A stretch of 5,588 nucleotides of DNA from Natronomonas sp. (GTDB lineage Archaea > Halobacteriota > Halobacteria > Halobacteriales > Haloarculaceae), in the NCBI GenBank assembly GCA_007135435.1, contig SLIW01000253.1:1-5588 (forward strand). The letters run 5' to 3'. This document shows, in pieces, positions 1 through 5,518 of the stretch (position 1 is the first letter of the stretch; each line of letters opens with the position of its first letter). The position numbers were made by a program, and so were the translations under genes. The notes below the pieces were generated by a model. That model did no database searches, was not told where the DNA came from, and was given only the letters and a program-made list of their open reading frames with translations.

Positions 1-852
1 CATGTCCAGCTTCTGCGTCCAGGGGAGCTCGCCCTCGTCGCTCACCTCGAGGTCGGCGTCGGGGACGATCCCGCGGACGGTCTCGACGGCCTCCCGGATG
101 GTGGCGGTCTCGCCGCGGACGTTGTAGATCCGCTGCGAGAGGGCCGACTCGTCCGCCTCGACGGCGAGCCGGAACGCCAGGGCGATGTCGGCGACGTGCT
201 GCCAGTCGATGACCTGGTCGCCGTACTCGACGCTGAAGGGCTCGCCCAGCGCCGGTTTCTCGACGATGTTCGCCAGGAAGGCCGACCCGCCGGTCTCGCG
301 GTAGGGCCCGTAAGCGACCGTCGGCCGGAGGCCGACGTGGGAGACGCCGTGGTCCTCGTGGTAGACGCGCGCCTGGTGCTCGTTGTACGCCTTCGTCGCG
401 CCGTAGAGCGTGTCCGGGTACACGAGGTCGCCCTCGTCGACCCAGCCGTGGTCGTAGTTCGCCGGAGGGGCGTAGACTGCGGCAGAGGAGGCCCACGCGA
501 CCCGGTCGACCTGGTCGTCGAGCAGCCGGGCCGCCTCGAGGACGTTGTTCGTCCCCTCGACGTTCACCTCGAGGGCCGCCCGGGGGTTCTCGCGGGCGCC
601 GTTCGTCAGGAGCGCCGCCAGGTGGACGACCGCGTCGGCACCGGTCTCCCGGACGGCCCGCGCGACGTCGGTCGGGTCGGTGACGTCACCCCGTCGGACC
701 GTCACGTCGTCGGCGACGTCCAACCGCTCGAGGATGCGCGTGTCCGTCGAGAGGTCGTAGGCGATAACCTCGTGGCCGGCCTCGAGAAACGCCGCGGCCG
801 TGTAGGAGCCGATGAAGCCGGTGCCGCCGGTCACCAGCACAGTGTGGGACAT
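1..852 (-). CDS. NAD-dependent epimerase/dehydratase (extended SDR family), C-terminus beyond the window
   Basis: The first 284 codons are present; the C-terminus runs off the low-coordinate edge. The start ATG at 852-850 is followed directly by a Rossmann fold with the NAD-binding signature TGGTGFIG at residues 9-16. Asp33, at the end of the second strand, fits a preference for NAD over NADP. The extended short-chain dehydrogenase active site is visible: Ser in WASSA (about 120-124), Tyr150 and Lys154 in YGATK, then the family motif LRPTVAYGP at 175-183. Relatives are usually a little over 300 residues, so perhaps 20-40 are missing. Such enzymes epimerise, dehydrate or reduce nucleotide sugars (UDP-glucose 4-epimerase type) in the cytoplasm, often for surface glycans. 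The exact substrate cannot be told; the glycan role is inference. It follows the esterase after a 101-base gap with its own TATA-like sequence, so it may be transcribed separately. Confidence 0.93.
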   Translation of the reverse strand, partial: MSHTVLVTGGTGFIGSYTAAAFLEAGHEVIAYDLSTDTRILERLDVADDVTVRRGDVTDPTDVARAVRETGADAVVHLAALLTNGARENPRAALEVNVEGTNNVLEAARLLDDQVDRVAWASSAAVYAPPANYDHGWVDEGDLVYPDTLYGATKAYNEHQARVYHEDHGVSHVGLRPTVAYGPYRETGGSAFLANIVEKPALGEPFSVEYGDQVIDWQHVADIALAFRLAVEADESALSQRIYNVRGETATIREAVETVRGIVPDADLEVSDEGELPWTQKLDM

Positions 853-876
853 GCTCGGGGCGACGCGAGCCCCCGG

Positions 877-888
877 CAAAGGGTTTCC
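877..888 (-). promoter_or_regulatory. Weak TATA/BRE-like promoter element for the epimerase gene
   Basis: On the minus strand this reads GGAAACCCTTTG, centred about 30 bases before the epimerase ATG at 852. That spacing would put the transcript start within a few bases of the start codon, as is common for leaderless haloarchaeal messages. A purine-rich BRE-like part (GGAAA) precedes the degenerate T-rich part. The match to a TATA box is weak, so this rests mainly on position. Confidence 0.35.
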
Positions 889-922
889 GGCGTCTCGGCG
901 GGACCTGGTGGAGCTACGGCCT

Positions 923-932
923 CACCGCGGTG
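923..932. repeat. 10-bp perfect palindrome in the esterase-epimerase gap
   Basis: The sequence CACCGCGGTG equals its own reverse complement. It lies about 20 bases past the esterase stop codon and 35 bases upstream of the epimerase TATA-like element. It could be a protein-binding site or a short 3' hairpin of the esterase message. No T-run follows on the minus strand, so terminator function is not supported. A G-rich run on the plus strand adjoins it (932-948). Confidence 0.3.
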
Positions 933-953
933 GGCGGGTGGGTCGGTGGCGCG

Positions 954-1922
954 TCAGTCGACGGCGGGGTCGCACACGCCCCGGAGGCGGTCGGCGGCCA
1001 CCGTGACCGACTCGTCGGCGGCGGACACCATCCCGAGGAAGCTGGCGAACCCGTGGACCATCGCGTCGAACCGGGCGTGCTCGACGTCGATCCCGTCGTC
1101 GCGGAGCGCCTCGGCGTAGGCGTCGCCCTCGTCGCACAGCGGGTCGAACCCGGCCGTGATCACGGTCGCGGGCGGCAGGCCGGAGAGATCCGAGACCAGG
1201 AGCGGCGCCAGGTACTCGTTGCGGACGTGGGTCCGCGACTGGACGTACTGCTCGAAGAACCACTCCAGGGTGTCGCGCTCCAGGAAGTACCCCTCCGTGT
1301 ACGTCTCCCGGCTCTCGAAGGCCTGGAACGGCGCCCCGCAGCTCGGGTAGTACAGCAGCTGGTGGACGATCCGGGGGCCGCCCTCGGCGGTCGGGTCGGC
1401 CTCAGCGTCCGCGTCGCGGGCCATGAGCGTGACCCCGGCCGAGAGGTTCGCCCCCGCGCTGTCCCCGCCGACCGCGAGGGTCCCGTCGCCGTCGACGGCG
1501 TCCGGGTTCTCGTCGACCCACTCCACCGCCGCATAGGCGTCCTCGAGCGCCGCAGGGAAGGGGTGTTCGGGCGCCAGCCGGTAGGCGACCGAGACGACCG
1601 TCCACCCGCTCTCGATCGCCAGCTTCTGGCAGACGTTGTCGTGGGTGTCGAGGCTCCCGACGACGAAGCCGCCGCCGTGGAAGTACACGAGGACGGGACG
1701 ATCGCCCGCGCCGGGCCGGTAGACGCGCGCGTCGAGCTCGCCGGCCGCGCCCGGGACGGTTCGGTCGGATTGCTCGTGAAGGCCGTCCGCGTAGTCGGCA
1801 GTGAACCTCGACAGCGCTTCGTACTGCTCGCGGGCCACCTGGACGCCGACGTCCTCCAGGTTCGGCGTCTGCGAGACGACCTCCAGGATCGGCCGGAGCT
1901 CCGGGTCGGGTTCTTCCGCCAT
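954..1922 (-). CDS. Alpha/beta hydrolase of the hormone-sensitive lipase family (carboxylesterase)
   Basis: This 322-residue protein has every catalytic feature of family IV (HSL) esterases: the oxyanion-hole motif HGGGF at 82-86, nucleophile Ser155 in GDSAG (153-157), Asp260 in GFDPLCDE, and His290 in MVHGF. The length is normal for the family, and residues 1-60 would form the cap region. These enzymes hydrolyse short- to medium-chain acyl esters; the physiological substrate is unknown. There is no signal peptide, so it is probably cytoplasmic. I chose the ATG at 1922 (MAEEPDPELR) because homologues start near this point and a TATA-like element lies about 25 bases upstream. The open frame continues upstream into the permease gene, but that stretch lacks protein-like composition. 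It follows the permease after a 91-base gap, so it is probably an independent unit. The acidic composition fits a haloarchaeal protein. Confidence 0.93.
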   Translation of the reverse strand: MAEEPDPELRPILEVVSQTPNLEDVGVQVAREQYEALSRFTADYADGLHEQSDRTVPGAAGELDARVYRPGAGDRPVLVYFHGGGFVVGSLDTHDNVCQKLAIESGWTVVSVAYRLAPEHPFPAALEDAYAAVEWVDENPDAVDGDGTLAVGGDSAGANLSAGVTLMARDADAEADPTAEGGPRIVHQLLYYPSCGAPFQAFESRETYTEGYFLERDTLEWFFEQYVQSRTHVRNEYLAPLLVSDLSGLPPATVITAGFDPLCDEGDAYAEALRDDGIDVEHARFDAMVHGFASFLGMVSAADESVTVAADRLRGVCDPAVD

Positions 1923-1942
1923 GATGTGGACTTCCGGCCGGG

Positions 1943-1951
1943 GTACTTCAG
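1943..1951 (-). promoter_or_regulatory. TATA-like element for the esterase gene
   Basis: The minus strand reads CTGAAGTAC, close to the haloarchaeal TATA form TTTAAGTA, centred about 25 bases before the ATG at 1922. This would give a leaderless transcript. The element lies inside one copy of the duplicated motif at 1945-1960 and 1976-1991, so the duplication may have copied promoter sequence. Confidence 0.45.
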
Positions 1952-1991
1952 GGTGGGTGGTCCTCCGCCGGAGGGACTTCGGGGTGGGTGG
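1945..1991. repeat. Pair of 16-bp direct repeats in the esterase promoter
   Basis: Two 16-base copies, ACTTC(A/G)GGGTGGGTGG on the plus strand, occupy 1945-1960 and 1976-1991. They differ at one base and are offset by 31 bases, close to three helical turns. A partial third ACTTC starts at 1930. Between the copies lies the small palindrome CCTCCGCCGGAGG. The downstream copy covers the putative TATA element, so the arrangement could be a tandem regulator site or a local duplication. Confidence 0.6.
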
Positions 1992-2002
1992 CTCCCCGAC
2001 GA

Positions 2003-2030
2003 ACGCCCTCGATTCACCCCCGGAGGGCGT
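2003..2030 (-). terminator. Hairpin spanning the permease stop codon
   Basis: Perfect 8-bp arms, ACGCCCTC at 2003-2010 and GAGGGCGT at 2023-2030, flank a 12-base loop that contains the permease TGA. In the minus-strand message this hairpin would form at the end of the operon. No T-rich tract follows it, and haloarchaeal terminators usually rely on T-runs, so a transcript-end stabiliser is as likely as a terminator. Confidence 0.25.
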
Positions 2031-3144
2031 CGACGGGGCGTTCGGTCGCCGCCTTCCAGGCCGGGTAGAGGCCGCTGACGACACTGACGAGCACGCCGAA
2101 GGCGAACGCGGCGAGCAGGTAGACCCCGTTCATCGGGTGGAGGACGACCCACAGCTCGACCGGCGTCGCGAGGTACAGCGCCGTCACGAGGGCGACGGTC
2201 ACGGCGACGCCGACGGCGGCGCCGAGGAGCCCCAGGAGCGCCGCCTCGATGAGGATCGTCCGGAGGATGTCGGCGCGACTCACCCCGACGGCCCGGAGGA
2301 CGCCGATCTCCCGACGGCGCTCGACGGTACTCATCAGCATCACGTTCAGGATGCTGACGCCGGCGACGAACAGCGAGATGCCACCCAGCCCGACCAGGAA
2401 GCCCGACAGTAACGAGAAGAACTCGTCGATCTCGTCGACCACGGTCGACAGCTCGAAGACGTCGACGCGCTCCTCGCGGTCGTTGACCGCCGCCTCGACG
2501 GCGGCGGCGCTGGCGGTCGCCTCCGGGCCGGTGTCGGCCTCGACGACGACCTGCTCGTAGCCGTCGCCGCCGACCGCCCCCTCGGGGAGCATCACGGCGT
2601 CGTCGGGCGAGACGGGCGTGAACGTCTCCACCGGCTCGAGGACCGCGACGACGCGGTGGGTCTCGCCGTCGACCTCGACGTTGTCGCCGGCCCGCAGCTC
2701 CAGGGTCTCGGCGAGGCCGGCACCGACGACCGCCCCCTGGCGGTGGCGCTCGGGGAGCCGGCCCTCCCGGGCCTCGTATATCGCCGCCGGGTTCTCGATC
2801 CCGTAGATCGTCGCGGCCGCCGCGTTCCCGCCCCGCCGGACGAGCCCGCCGTCGGTCCGTAGCGGGACGACCGTCGCCTCGGAGACGTCCGCGACGGCTC
2901 GCTCGATCTCGGTGACGGTCCGGTCGTCGATGGTCTCGAAGCCGGCGTCGGCGTTGGGGGTGACGATGACCTGCGTGCCGATGTCGCCGAGGGCGTCGTC
3001 GGCGCCGACCGCCAGCACGTTGCCGAAGATGCCCAGCGACGCGATGGCGACGACGCCGACCAGGATGCCGAGCGCCGCCAGCGCCGACCGCAGCCGGTTC
3101 CGCGAGAGGTTCCGGCGGGCGACGAACAGCGCCGGGAGCCTCAC
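2014..3144 (-). CDS. ABC transporter permease, MacB/FtsX type
   Basis: This 376-residue membrane protein has the type VII ABC layout: a short cytoplasmic N-terminus with the motif ARRNLSRNRLRSALA, TM1 at about 20-43, an extracellular MacB_PCD-like domain at about 46-240, then the FtsX domain with TM2 (about 245-272), TM3 (300-324) and TM4 (340-361). The segment ERRREIGVLRAVGVSRADI (275-293) is the conserved cytoplasmic coupling region between TM2 and TM3. The tail YPAWKAATERPVDALRG is the family's C-terminal signature. Its length is near the usual 380-410. The start is a GTG whose last two bases belong to the ATPase TGA stop (GTGA, 4-base overlap), so translation is probably coupled. It should dimerise and pair with the adjacent ATPase. 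In bacteria such proteins drive export or lipoprotein release by mechanical transmission; the archaeal substrate is unknown. Confidence 0.96.
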   Translation of the reverse strand: MRLPALFVARRNLSRNRLRSALAALGILVGVVAIASLGIFGNVLAVGADDALGDIGTQVIVTPNADAGFETIDDRTVTEIERAVADVSEATVVPLRTDGGLVRRGGNAAAATIYGIENPAAIYEAREGRLPERHRQGAVVGAGLAETLELRAGDNVEVDGETHRVVAVLEPVETFTPVSPDDAVMLPEGAVGGDGYEQVVVEADTGPEATASAAAVEAAVNDREERVDVFELSTVVDEIDEFFSLLSGFLVGLGGISLFVAGVSILNVMLMSTVERRREIGVLRAVGVSRADILRTILIEAALLGLLGAAVGVAVTVALVTALYLATPVELWVVLHPMNGVYLLAAFAFGVLVSVVSGLYPAWKAATERPVDALRG

Positions 3145-3797
3145 ACGACCACCCCGTCGCGGAGCCGGACCGTCCGGTCGGCGAACCCCGCGACGACCGG
3201 GTCGTGGGTGACGGCGACGACGCTCACCCCGTCGTCGGTGACGGCGGTCAGCTCCTCGAGGACCCGCGCGCCGGTGTCGCGGTCGAGGTTGCCGGTCGGC
3301 TCGTCGGCCAGCACGACCCGCGGGCGGTTGACGAGCGCGCGGGCGATGGCGACGCGCTGCTTCTGGCCGCCTGAGAGCTCGTCGGGGGTGTGCTCCAGGC
3401 GGTCGCCCAGCCCCACGCGCTCGAGCAGGTCCGCGGCCCGCTCCCGCGCCGGGTCGCCGCCGAAGACCGTCGGCACGACCACGTTCTCCAGCGCCGACAG
3501 CGTCGGGATGAGGTGGAAGTCCTGGAAGACGAACCCGACGGTGTCTCGCCGCACGCGGGTCCGCTCGTCGACGCCGAGGTCGGTCACGTCCCGGCCCTCG
3601 ATGCGGACCGTCCCCTCGTCGGGCGCGTCGAGCAGCCCGACGAGGTTCAACAGGGTCGACTTGCCGCTGCCGCTGGGACCCATGACGGCGACGAACTCAC
3701 CGGGTTCGACGTCCATCGAGACGTCGTCGAGGGCGACGACCGGCCCGGCGCCGCCCTCGTAGCGCCGGGTGACGCCGCGCAGCTCAACCGCCGCCAC
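3141..3797 (-). CDS. ABC transporter ATP-binding protein, MacB/LolD type
   Basis: This is a complete 218-residue nucleotide-binding domain with every catalytic motif: A-loop Tyr13, Walker A GPSGSGKST (40-48, Lys46), Q-loop Gln92 in FVFQDFHLIPTL, signature LSGGQ (141-145), Walker B VVLADE (161-166, Glu166), the D-loop in PTGNLD, and switch His198 in VTHD. FQxFxLIPTLxALENV and ADEPTGNLD are characteristic of the MacB/LolD/FtsE subfamily, matching the adjacent permease. It powers the transporter from the cytoplasmic face. The GTG start at 3797 lies inside the end of the upstream gene (14-base overlap). It is preceded by GGAGG at 3808-3812, and the normal family N-terminus (VELRGVTRRY) begins a few residues in, which supports this start. 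The stop overlaps the permease start. Confidence 0.97.
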   Translation of the reverse strand: MAAVELRGVTRRYEGGAGPVVALDDVSMDVEPGEFVAVMGPSGSGKSTLLNLVGLLDAPDEGTVRIEGRDVTDLGVDERTRVRRDTVGFVFQDFHLIPTLSALENVVVPTVFGGDPARERAADLLERVGLGDRLEHTPDELSGGQKQRVAIARALVNRPRVVLADEPTGNLDRDTGARVLEELTAVTDDGVSVVAVTHDPVVAGFADRTVRLRDGVVV

Positions 3798-5055
3798 GGT
3801 ACCAGCGCCTCCAGCCGACGCCGCCGACGAGCAGCAGGACCGCGGCCCCGACGCCGACCGCCACCAGCGAGAGCGACAGCCGGGAGCCGCCCTCGTCGTC
3901 GGCCTCCTCGCGCGGGGCGTACTCCAGCTCGACGGTCTCCTCGTAGGGTTCGCCGTCGGCGAGGTACGCCACGGTCACGGGGACGGTCGTCGCGTTGTCG
4001 TCGTCGACCTGGGCGGTCAGGTCGAAGCGGACGAACTCGCTCGCCGGGACGGTCCCGACGAAGTAGTCGCGGGCCGGGTAGGCCGGTTCGACGCCCGCGG
4101 CGTCCTCGACGGCGACCCGCGCACCGTGGACCTCCCCGAGTCCGGGGTTGGCGGCGTTGCCCGTTATCGCCAGCCGGTCGTCCTCGATCGTCATGTCCAC
4201 GTCCGTGAGGACGACCTCGCCGCGGTTCGGGCGGTACTCCAGGGTCGTCTCGCTCGTCGCCCGCTCGGTGCCGAGCGTGTAGCCGACCTCGAATGCCAGG
4301 GTCGTCGGCTCGTCGAACGCGCCGGCGTCGACGAAGACGCTCTCGGCCTCGCCGGGGTCGACGTCGCCGACCGCGAGCCGCGGGAGGGCGTCGCCACCAG
4401 CGGCGGGCTCGACCACCACGTCGCGGGCGGTCGCGGTCCCGAAGTTCGCCACCTCGACGCGGACGAGTGGCGTCCGGAGCTCCTCGTCCTCGTCGTCGTC
4501 ACCCAGCAGGGCGCCGACACCCGCACCCAGGTCGACGTCGACCGCCTCGTCCTCGTCGAGCTCTGCGGGGTGGACCGCCCGGGCGTCCACCTGCACGTCG
4601 TCGGTGACGCCGGCGGCGTCGACGCCGCCGACCACGACGGTCACCGGCCGCCGGACGACCACCGCTTCGCCGTCCTCGCCGGTCGCCTCCACGACCACCT
4701 CGAGGTCGCGGACGCCCGCCTCCTCGAAGGCGGTCGACAGCTCCAGCGAGACGCCGTCGCCGACGGAGAGGGCGCCGACCCCCTCGGCCTCGGCGTGGAC
4801 CGTCTCGTCGTCGCGCTCCTGGAGGGCGACCCGCTCGACCGTCACCCCGGTATCGCTGCCGACGGAGTTCTCGACGGCGAACTCGACGGTCGTCGTCTCG
4901 TCCGGCACCGGCGCCTCCGGGGTGACCTCGACGTCGGCGACGACGAGCCGGGCGTCCGGGACGTCCCCGAGCGCCGGCGCGACGACCGCCGCTCCCGCCA
5001 GCCCGACGGCCGCGAGGAGGACACAGAGCGTCAGGAGCGCCTGGACCCGATTCAC
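3784..5055 (-). CDS. Exported, membrane-anchored beta-sandwich protein (CARDB/COG1361-like), partner of the ABC transporter
   Basis: A 423-residue protein. Residues 5-28 form a hydrophobic Sec-type signal sequence (ALLTLCVLLAAVGLAGAAVV). Residues about 393-413 form one transmembrane helix followed by the basic tail WRRWYR, giving a large extracellular part anchored at its C-terminus. The ectodomain appears to hold three strand-rich, Ig/CARDB-like modules at about 36-142, 195-275 and 280-380. The last carries ITGNAANPGLGEVHGARVAV and DYFVGTVPASEF, a pattern I know from archaeal COG1361 proteins found beside MacB-type transporters. A very acidic linker (150-193, including DDDEDEE at 186-192) joins modules one and two. 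There is no lipobox, so it is not a lipoprotein. The GTG start at 5055 is set by a TATA box about 28 bases upstream, making it first in the operon; its end overlaps the ATPase start by 14 bases. A role as extracellular adaptor or substrate receptor is inference. Confidence 0.88.
   Translation of the reverse strand: MNRVQALLTLCVLLAAVGLAGAAVVAPALGDVPDARLVVADVEVTPEAPVPDETTTVEFAVENSVGSDTGVTVERVALQERDDETVHAEAEGVGALSVGDGVSLELSTAFEEAGVRDLEVVVEATGEDGEAVVVRRPVTVVVGGVDAAGVTDDVQVDARAVHPAELDEDEAVDVDLGAGVGALLGDDDEDEELRTPLVRVEVANFGTATARDVVVEPAAGGDALPRLAVGDVDPGEAESVFVDAGAFDEPTTLAFEVGYTLGTERATSETTLEYRPNRGEVVLTDVDMTIEDDRLAITGNAANPGLGEVHGARVAVEDAAGVEPAYPARDYFVGTVPASEFVRFDLTAQVDDDNATTVPVTVAYLADGEPYEETVELEYAPREEADDEGGSRLSLSLVAVGVGAAVLLLVGGVGWRRWYRGGG
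3808..3812 (-). promoter_or_regulatory. Shine-Dalgarno site for the internal ATPase gene
   Basis: The minus strand reads GGAGG, ten bases before the GTG start at 3797, inside the last codons of the upstream gene. Internal operon genes in haloarchaea can use such sites while first genes are often leaderless. It supports the GTG choice for the ATPase. Confidence 0.5.
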
Positions 5056-5078
5056 TGACCCACACTGGGGGACGAAAT

Positions 5079-5088
5079 GCTATATGCG
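5079..5088 (-). promoter_or_regulatory. TATA box of the ABC operon
   Basis: The minus strand reads CGCATATAGC, the best TATA box in the window, centred about 28 bases before the GTG at 5055. The transcript would start at or within a couple of bases of the start codon, so it is probably leaderless. This supports both the GTG start and the position of the operon's first gene. Confidence 0.7.
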
Positions 5089-5092
5089 TGTT

Positions 5093-5117
5093 GTTCGGAC
5101 ACACCGTGTGTCGGGAC
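5093..5117. promoter_or_regulatory. 25-bp imperfect palindrome upstream of the ABC operon TATA box
   Basis: The core GACACACCGTGTGTC (5098-5112) is a perfect 7+1+7 palindrome. The extended arms (5093-5104 and 5106-5117) match at 10 of 12 positions about the central base 5105. It ends only four bases beyond the TATA region on its upstream side, where a dimeric regulator could contact or block TFB/TBP. It may be an activator site or operator; the regulator is not identified and is not encoded in this window. Confidence 0.5.
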
Positions 5118-5139
5118 TCGGGGGTTGACGGCGGGTCGT

Positions 5140-5151
5140 GTTTAGCTTAAG
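5140..5151 (+). promoter_or_regulatory. Possible A/T-rich promoter element facing the palindromic element
   Basis: GTTTAGCTTAAG is one of the few A/T-rich stretches in the gap. Read on the plus strand, it would place a transcript start near 5172-5178, just before the structured element at 5186. The stretch is partly symmetrical (CTTAAG), so it could also act on the minus strand. A neighbouring imperfect direct repeat (GGGGTTGACGGCG at 5121-5133, GGAGTCGACGGCG at 5151-5163) flanks it. The evidence is weak. Confidence 0.2.
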
Positions 5152-5268
5152 GAGTCGACGGCGCAGAACGGCTAGTACATCCGCTGAAAGCCCCGGAGCG
5201 CTCGCCTCGCGGCGACGCCGCTCGACTTACCGAGACGCTCACTTCGTTCGCCTTCGTCGAGCGCTCCA

Positions 5269-5326
5269 CCCTTTTCATTCCCGCCCAGACCGTCCGGACA
5301 GTCCTTCTGGGTGGGAATGAAAGGGG
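5269..5326 (+). repeat. 20-bp hairpin inside the palindromic element
   Basis: The left arm (5269-5288) and right arm (5307-5326) pair over 20 positions around an 18-base loop that contains the palindrome GTCCGGAC. Only two pairs are not Watson-Crick (5272 with 5323, 5283 with 5312). Both are G-U in plus-strand RNA but A-C mismatches in minus-strand RNA. The conserved-looking core is CATTCCCGCCCAG facing CTGGGTGGGAATG. Confidence 0.7.
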
Positions 5327-5412
5327 CGGCCGGCTGAACGAACCCCGGACCCTCAAGCACCGCAGGCCGAAGGCCGAGGAGCGCAGGGGGTCCGCGGGAG
5401 TTCAGCCGGCCG
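5327..5412. repeat. Second long hairpin of the palindromic element
   Basis: Perfect 13-bp arms, CGGCCGGCTGAAC (5327-5339) and GTTCAGCCGGCCG (5400-5412), enclose a further stem in which CCCCGGACCC (5343-5352) pairs with 5388-5398 around one bulged base. A small GGCC-GAA-GGCC hairpin sits at 5365-5375. Outside the 13-bp arms, GAAAG (5319-5323) can also pair with CTTTC (5416-5420) across a 3x3 internal loop; that pairing would compete with the first hairpin. Confidence 0.65.
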
Positions 5413-5420
5413 GGGCTTTC

Positions 5421-5518
5421 GAAGGGCACTCGAGACCTCTTCTCCAATGTCTCGCGTAACTAAGCACGACCTGATGGCCGGCCTCGACCGGTACAGCCGT
5501 CGAACGGTCCCGGACGCC
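5421..5518. other. Spacer between the palindromic element and the SRP54-like gene end
   Basis: I see no gene, tRNA or convincing terminator here. It holds the 3' flank of the minus-strand SRP54-like gene. An 11-base direct repeat, CGAACGGTCCC, occurs at 5501-5511 and again at 5527-5537 inside the final codons of that gene. A plus-strand frame opening at the ATG at 5447 runs to the window edge but lies antisense to the SRP54-like tail. Confidence 0.4.

Larger units (their letters stand above)
5186..5420. repeat. 235-bp palindromic element with 11-bp terminal inverted repeats (MITE/REP-like or structured RNA)
   Basis: The element begins with GAAAGCCCCGG (5186-5196) and ends with its exact reverse complement CCGGGGCTTTC (5410-5420). 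Inside are an 8-bp inverted repeat (CGCTCGAC 5219-5226, GTCGAGCG 5256-5263), a 20-bp hairpin (5269-5326) and a second long hairpin (5327-5412). I see no target-site duplication at the ends and no transposase. The overall design resembles intergenic palindromic repeats I recall from other haloarchaeal genomes, but I could not check this. Open frames across it (for example one on the minus strand at 5172-5447) have low-complexity sequence dictated by the palindromes and are not convincing genes. It may be a non-autonomous mobile repeat or encode a folded RNA. Confidence 0.6.

Noticed and set aside
196..1119. Plus-strand open frame of 307 codons spanning the epimerase start and the esterase end
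   Set aside because: It crosses two well-supported minus-strand genes and their gap and has low-complexity composition.
930..2078. Plus-strand open frame of 382 codons opposite the esterase
   Set aside because: The minus strand encodes a full catalytic triad and oxyanion motif; the plus frame shows no recognisable domain.
1923..2084. N-terminal extension of the esterase to an upstream start at 2084
   Set aside because: It would overlap the permease gene by 71 bases, adds a basic, proline-rich stretch unlike the family, and would bury the TATA-like element at 1943-1951 inside the coding region.
3769..5058. Long plus-strand open frame (429 codons) opposite the exported protein gene
   Set aside because: It is antisense to a gene with a signal sequence, transmembrane anchor, TATA box and operon overlaps. 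Its Val/Asp/Arg/Gly-rich repetitive composition is what GC-rich complementary strands produce.
5186..5420. The structured region as the SRP 7S RNA or another standard RNA gene
   Set aside because: I find no tRNA cloverleaf with T-loop, no rRNA motif and no recognisable 7S RNA core. Nearness to an SRP54-like gene alone is not evidence.
5172..5447. Small minus-strand open frame (91 codons) across the palindromic element, and other small frames there
   Set aside because: Their sequence is dictated by the inverted repeats, no domain or ribosome-binding context is visible, and they end at no conserved feature. They are most likely spurious.
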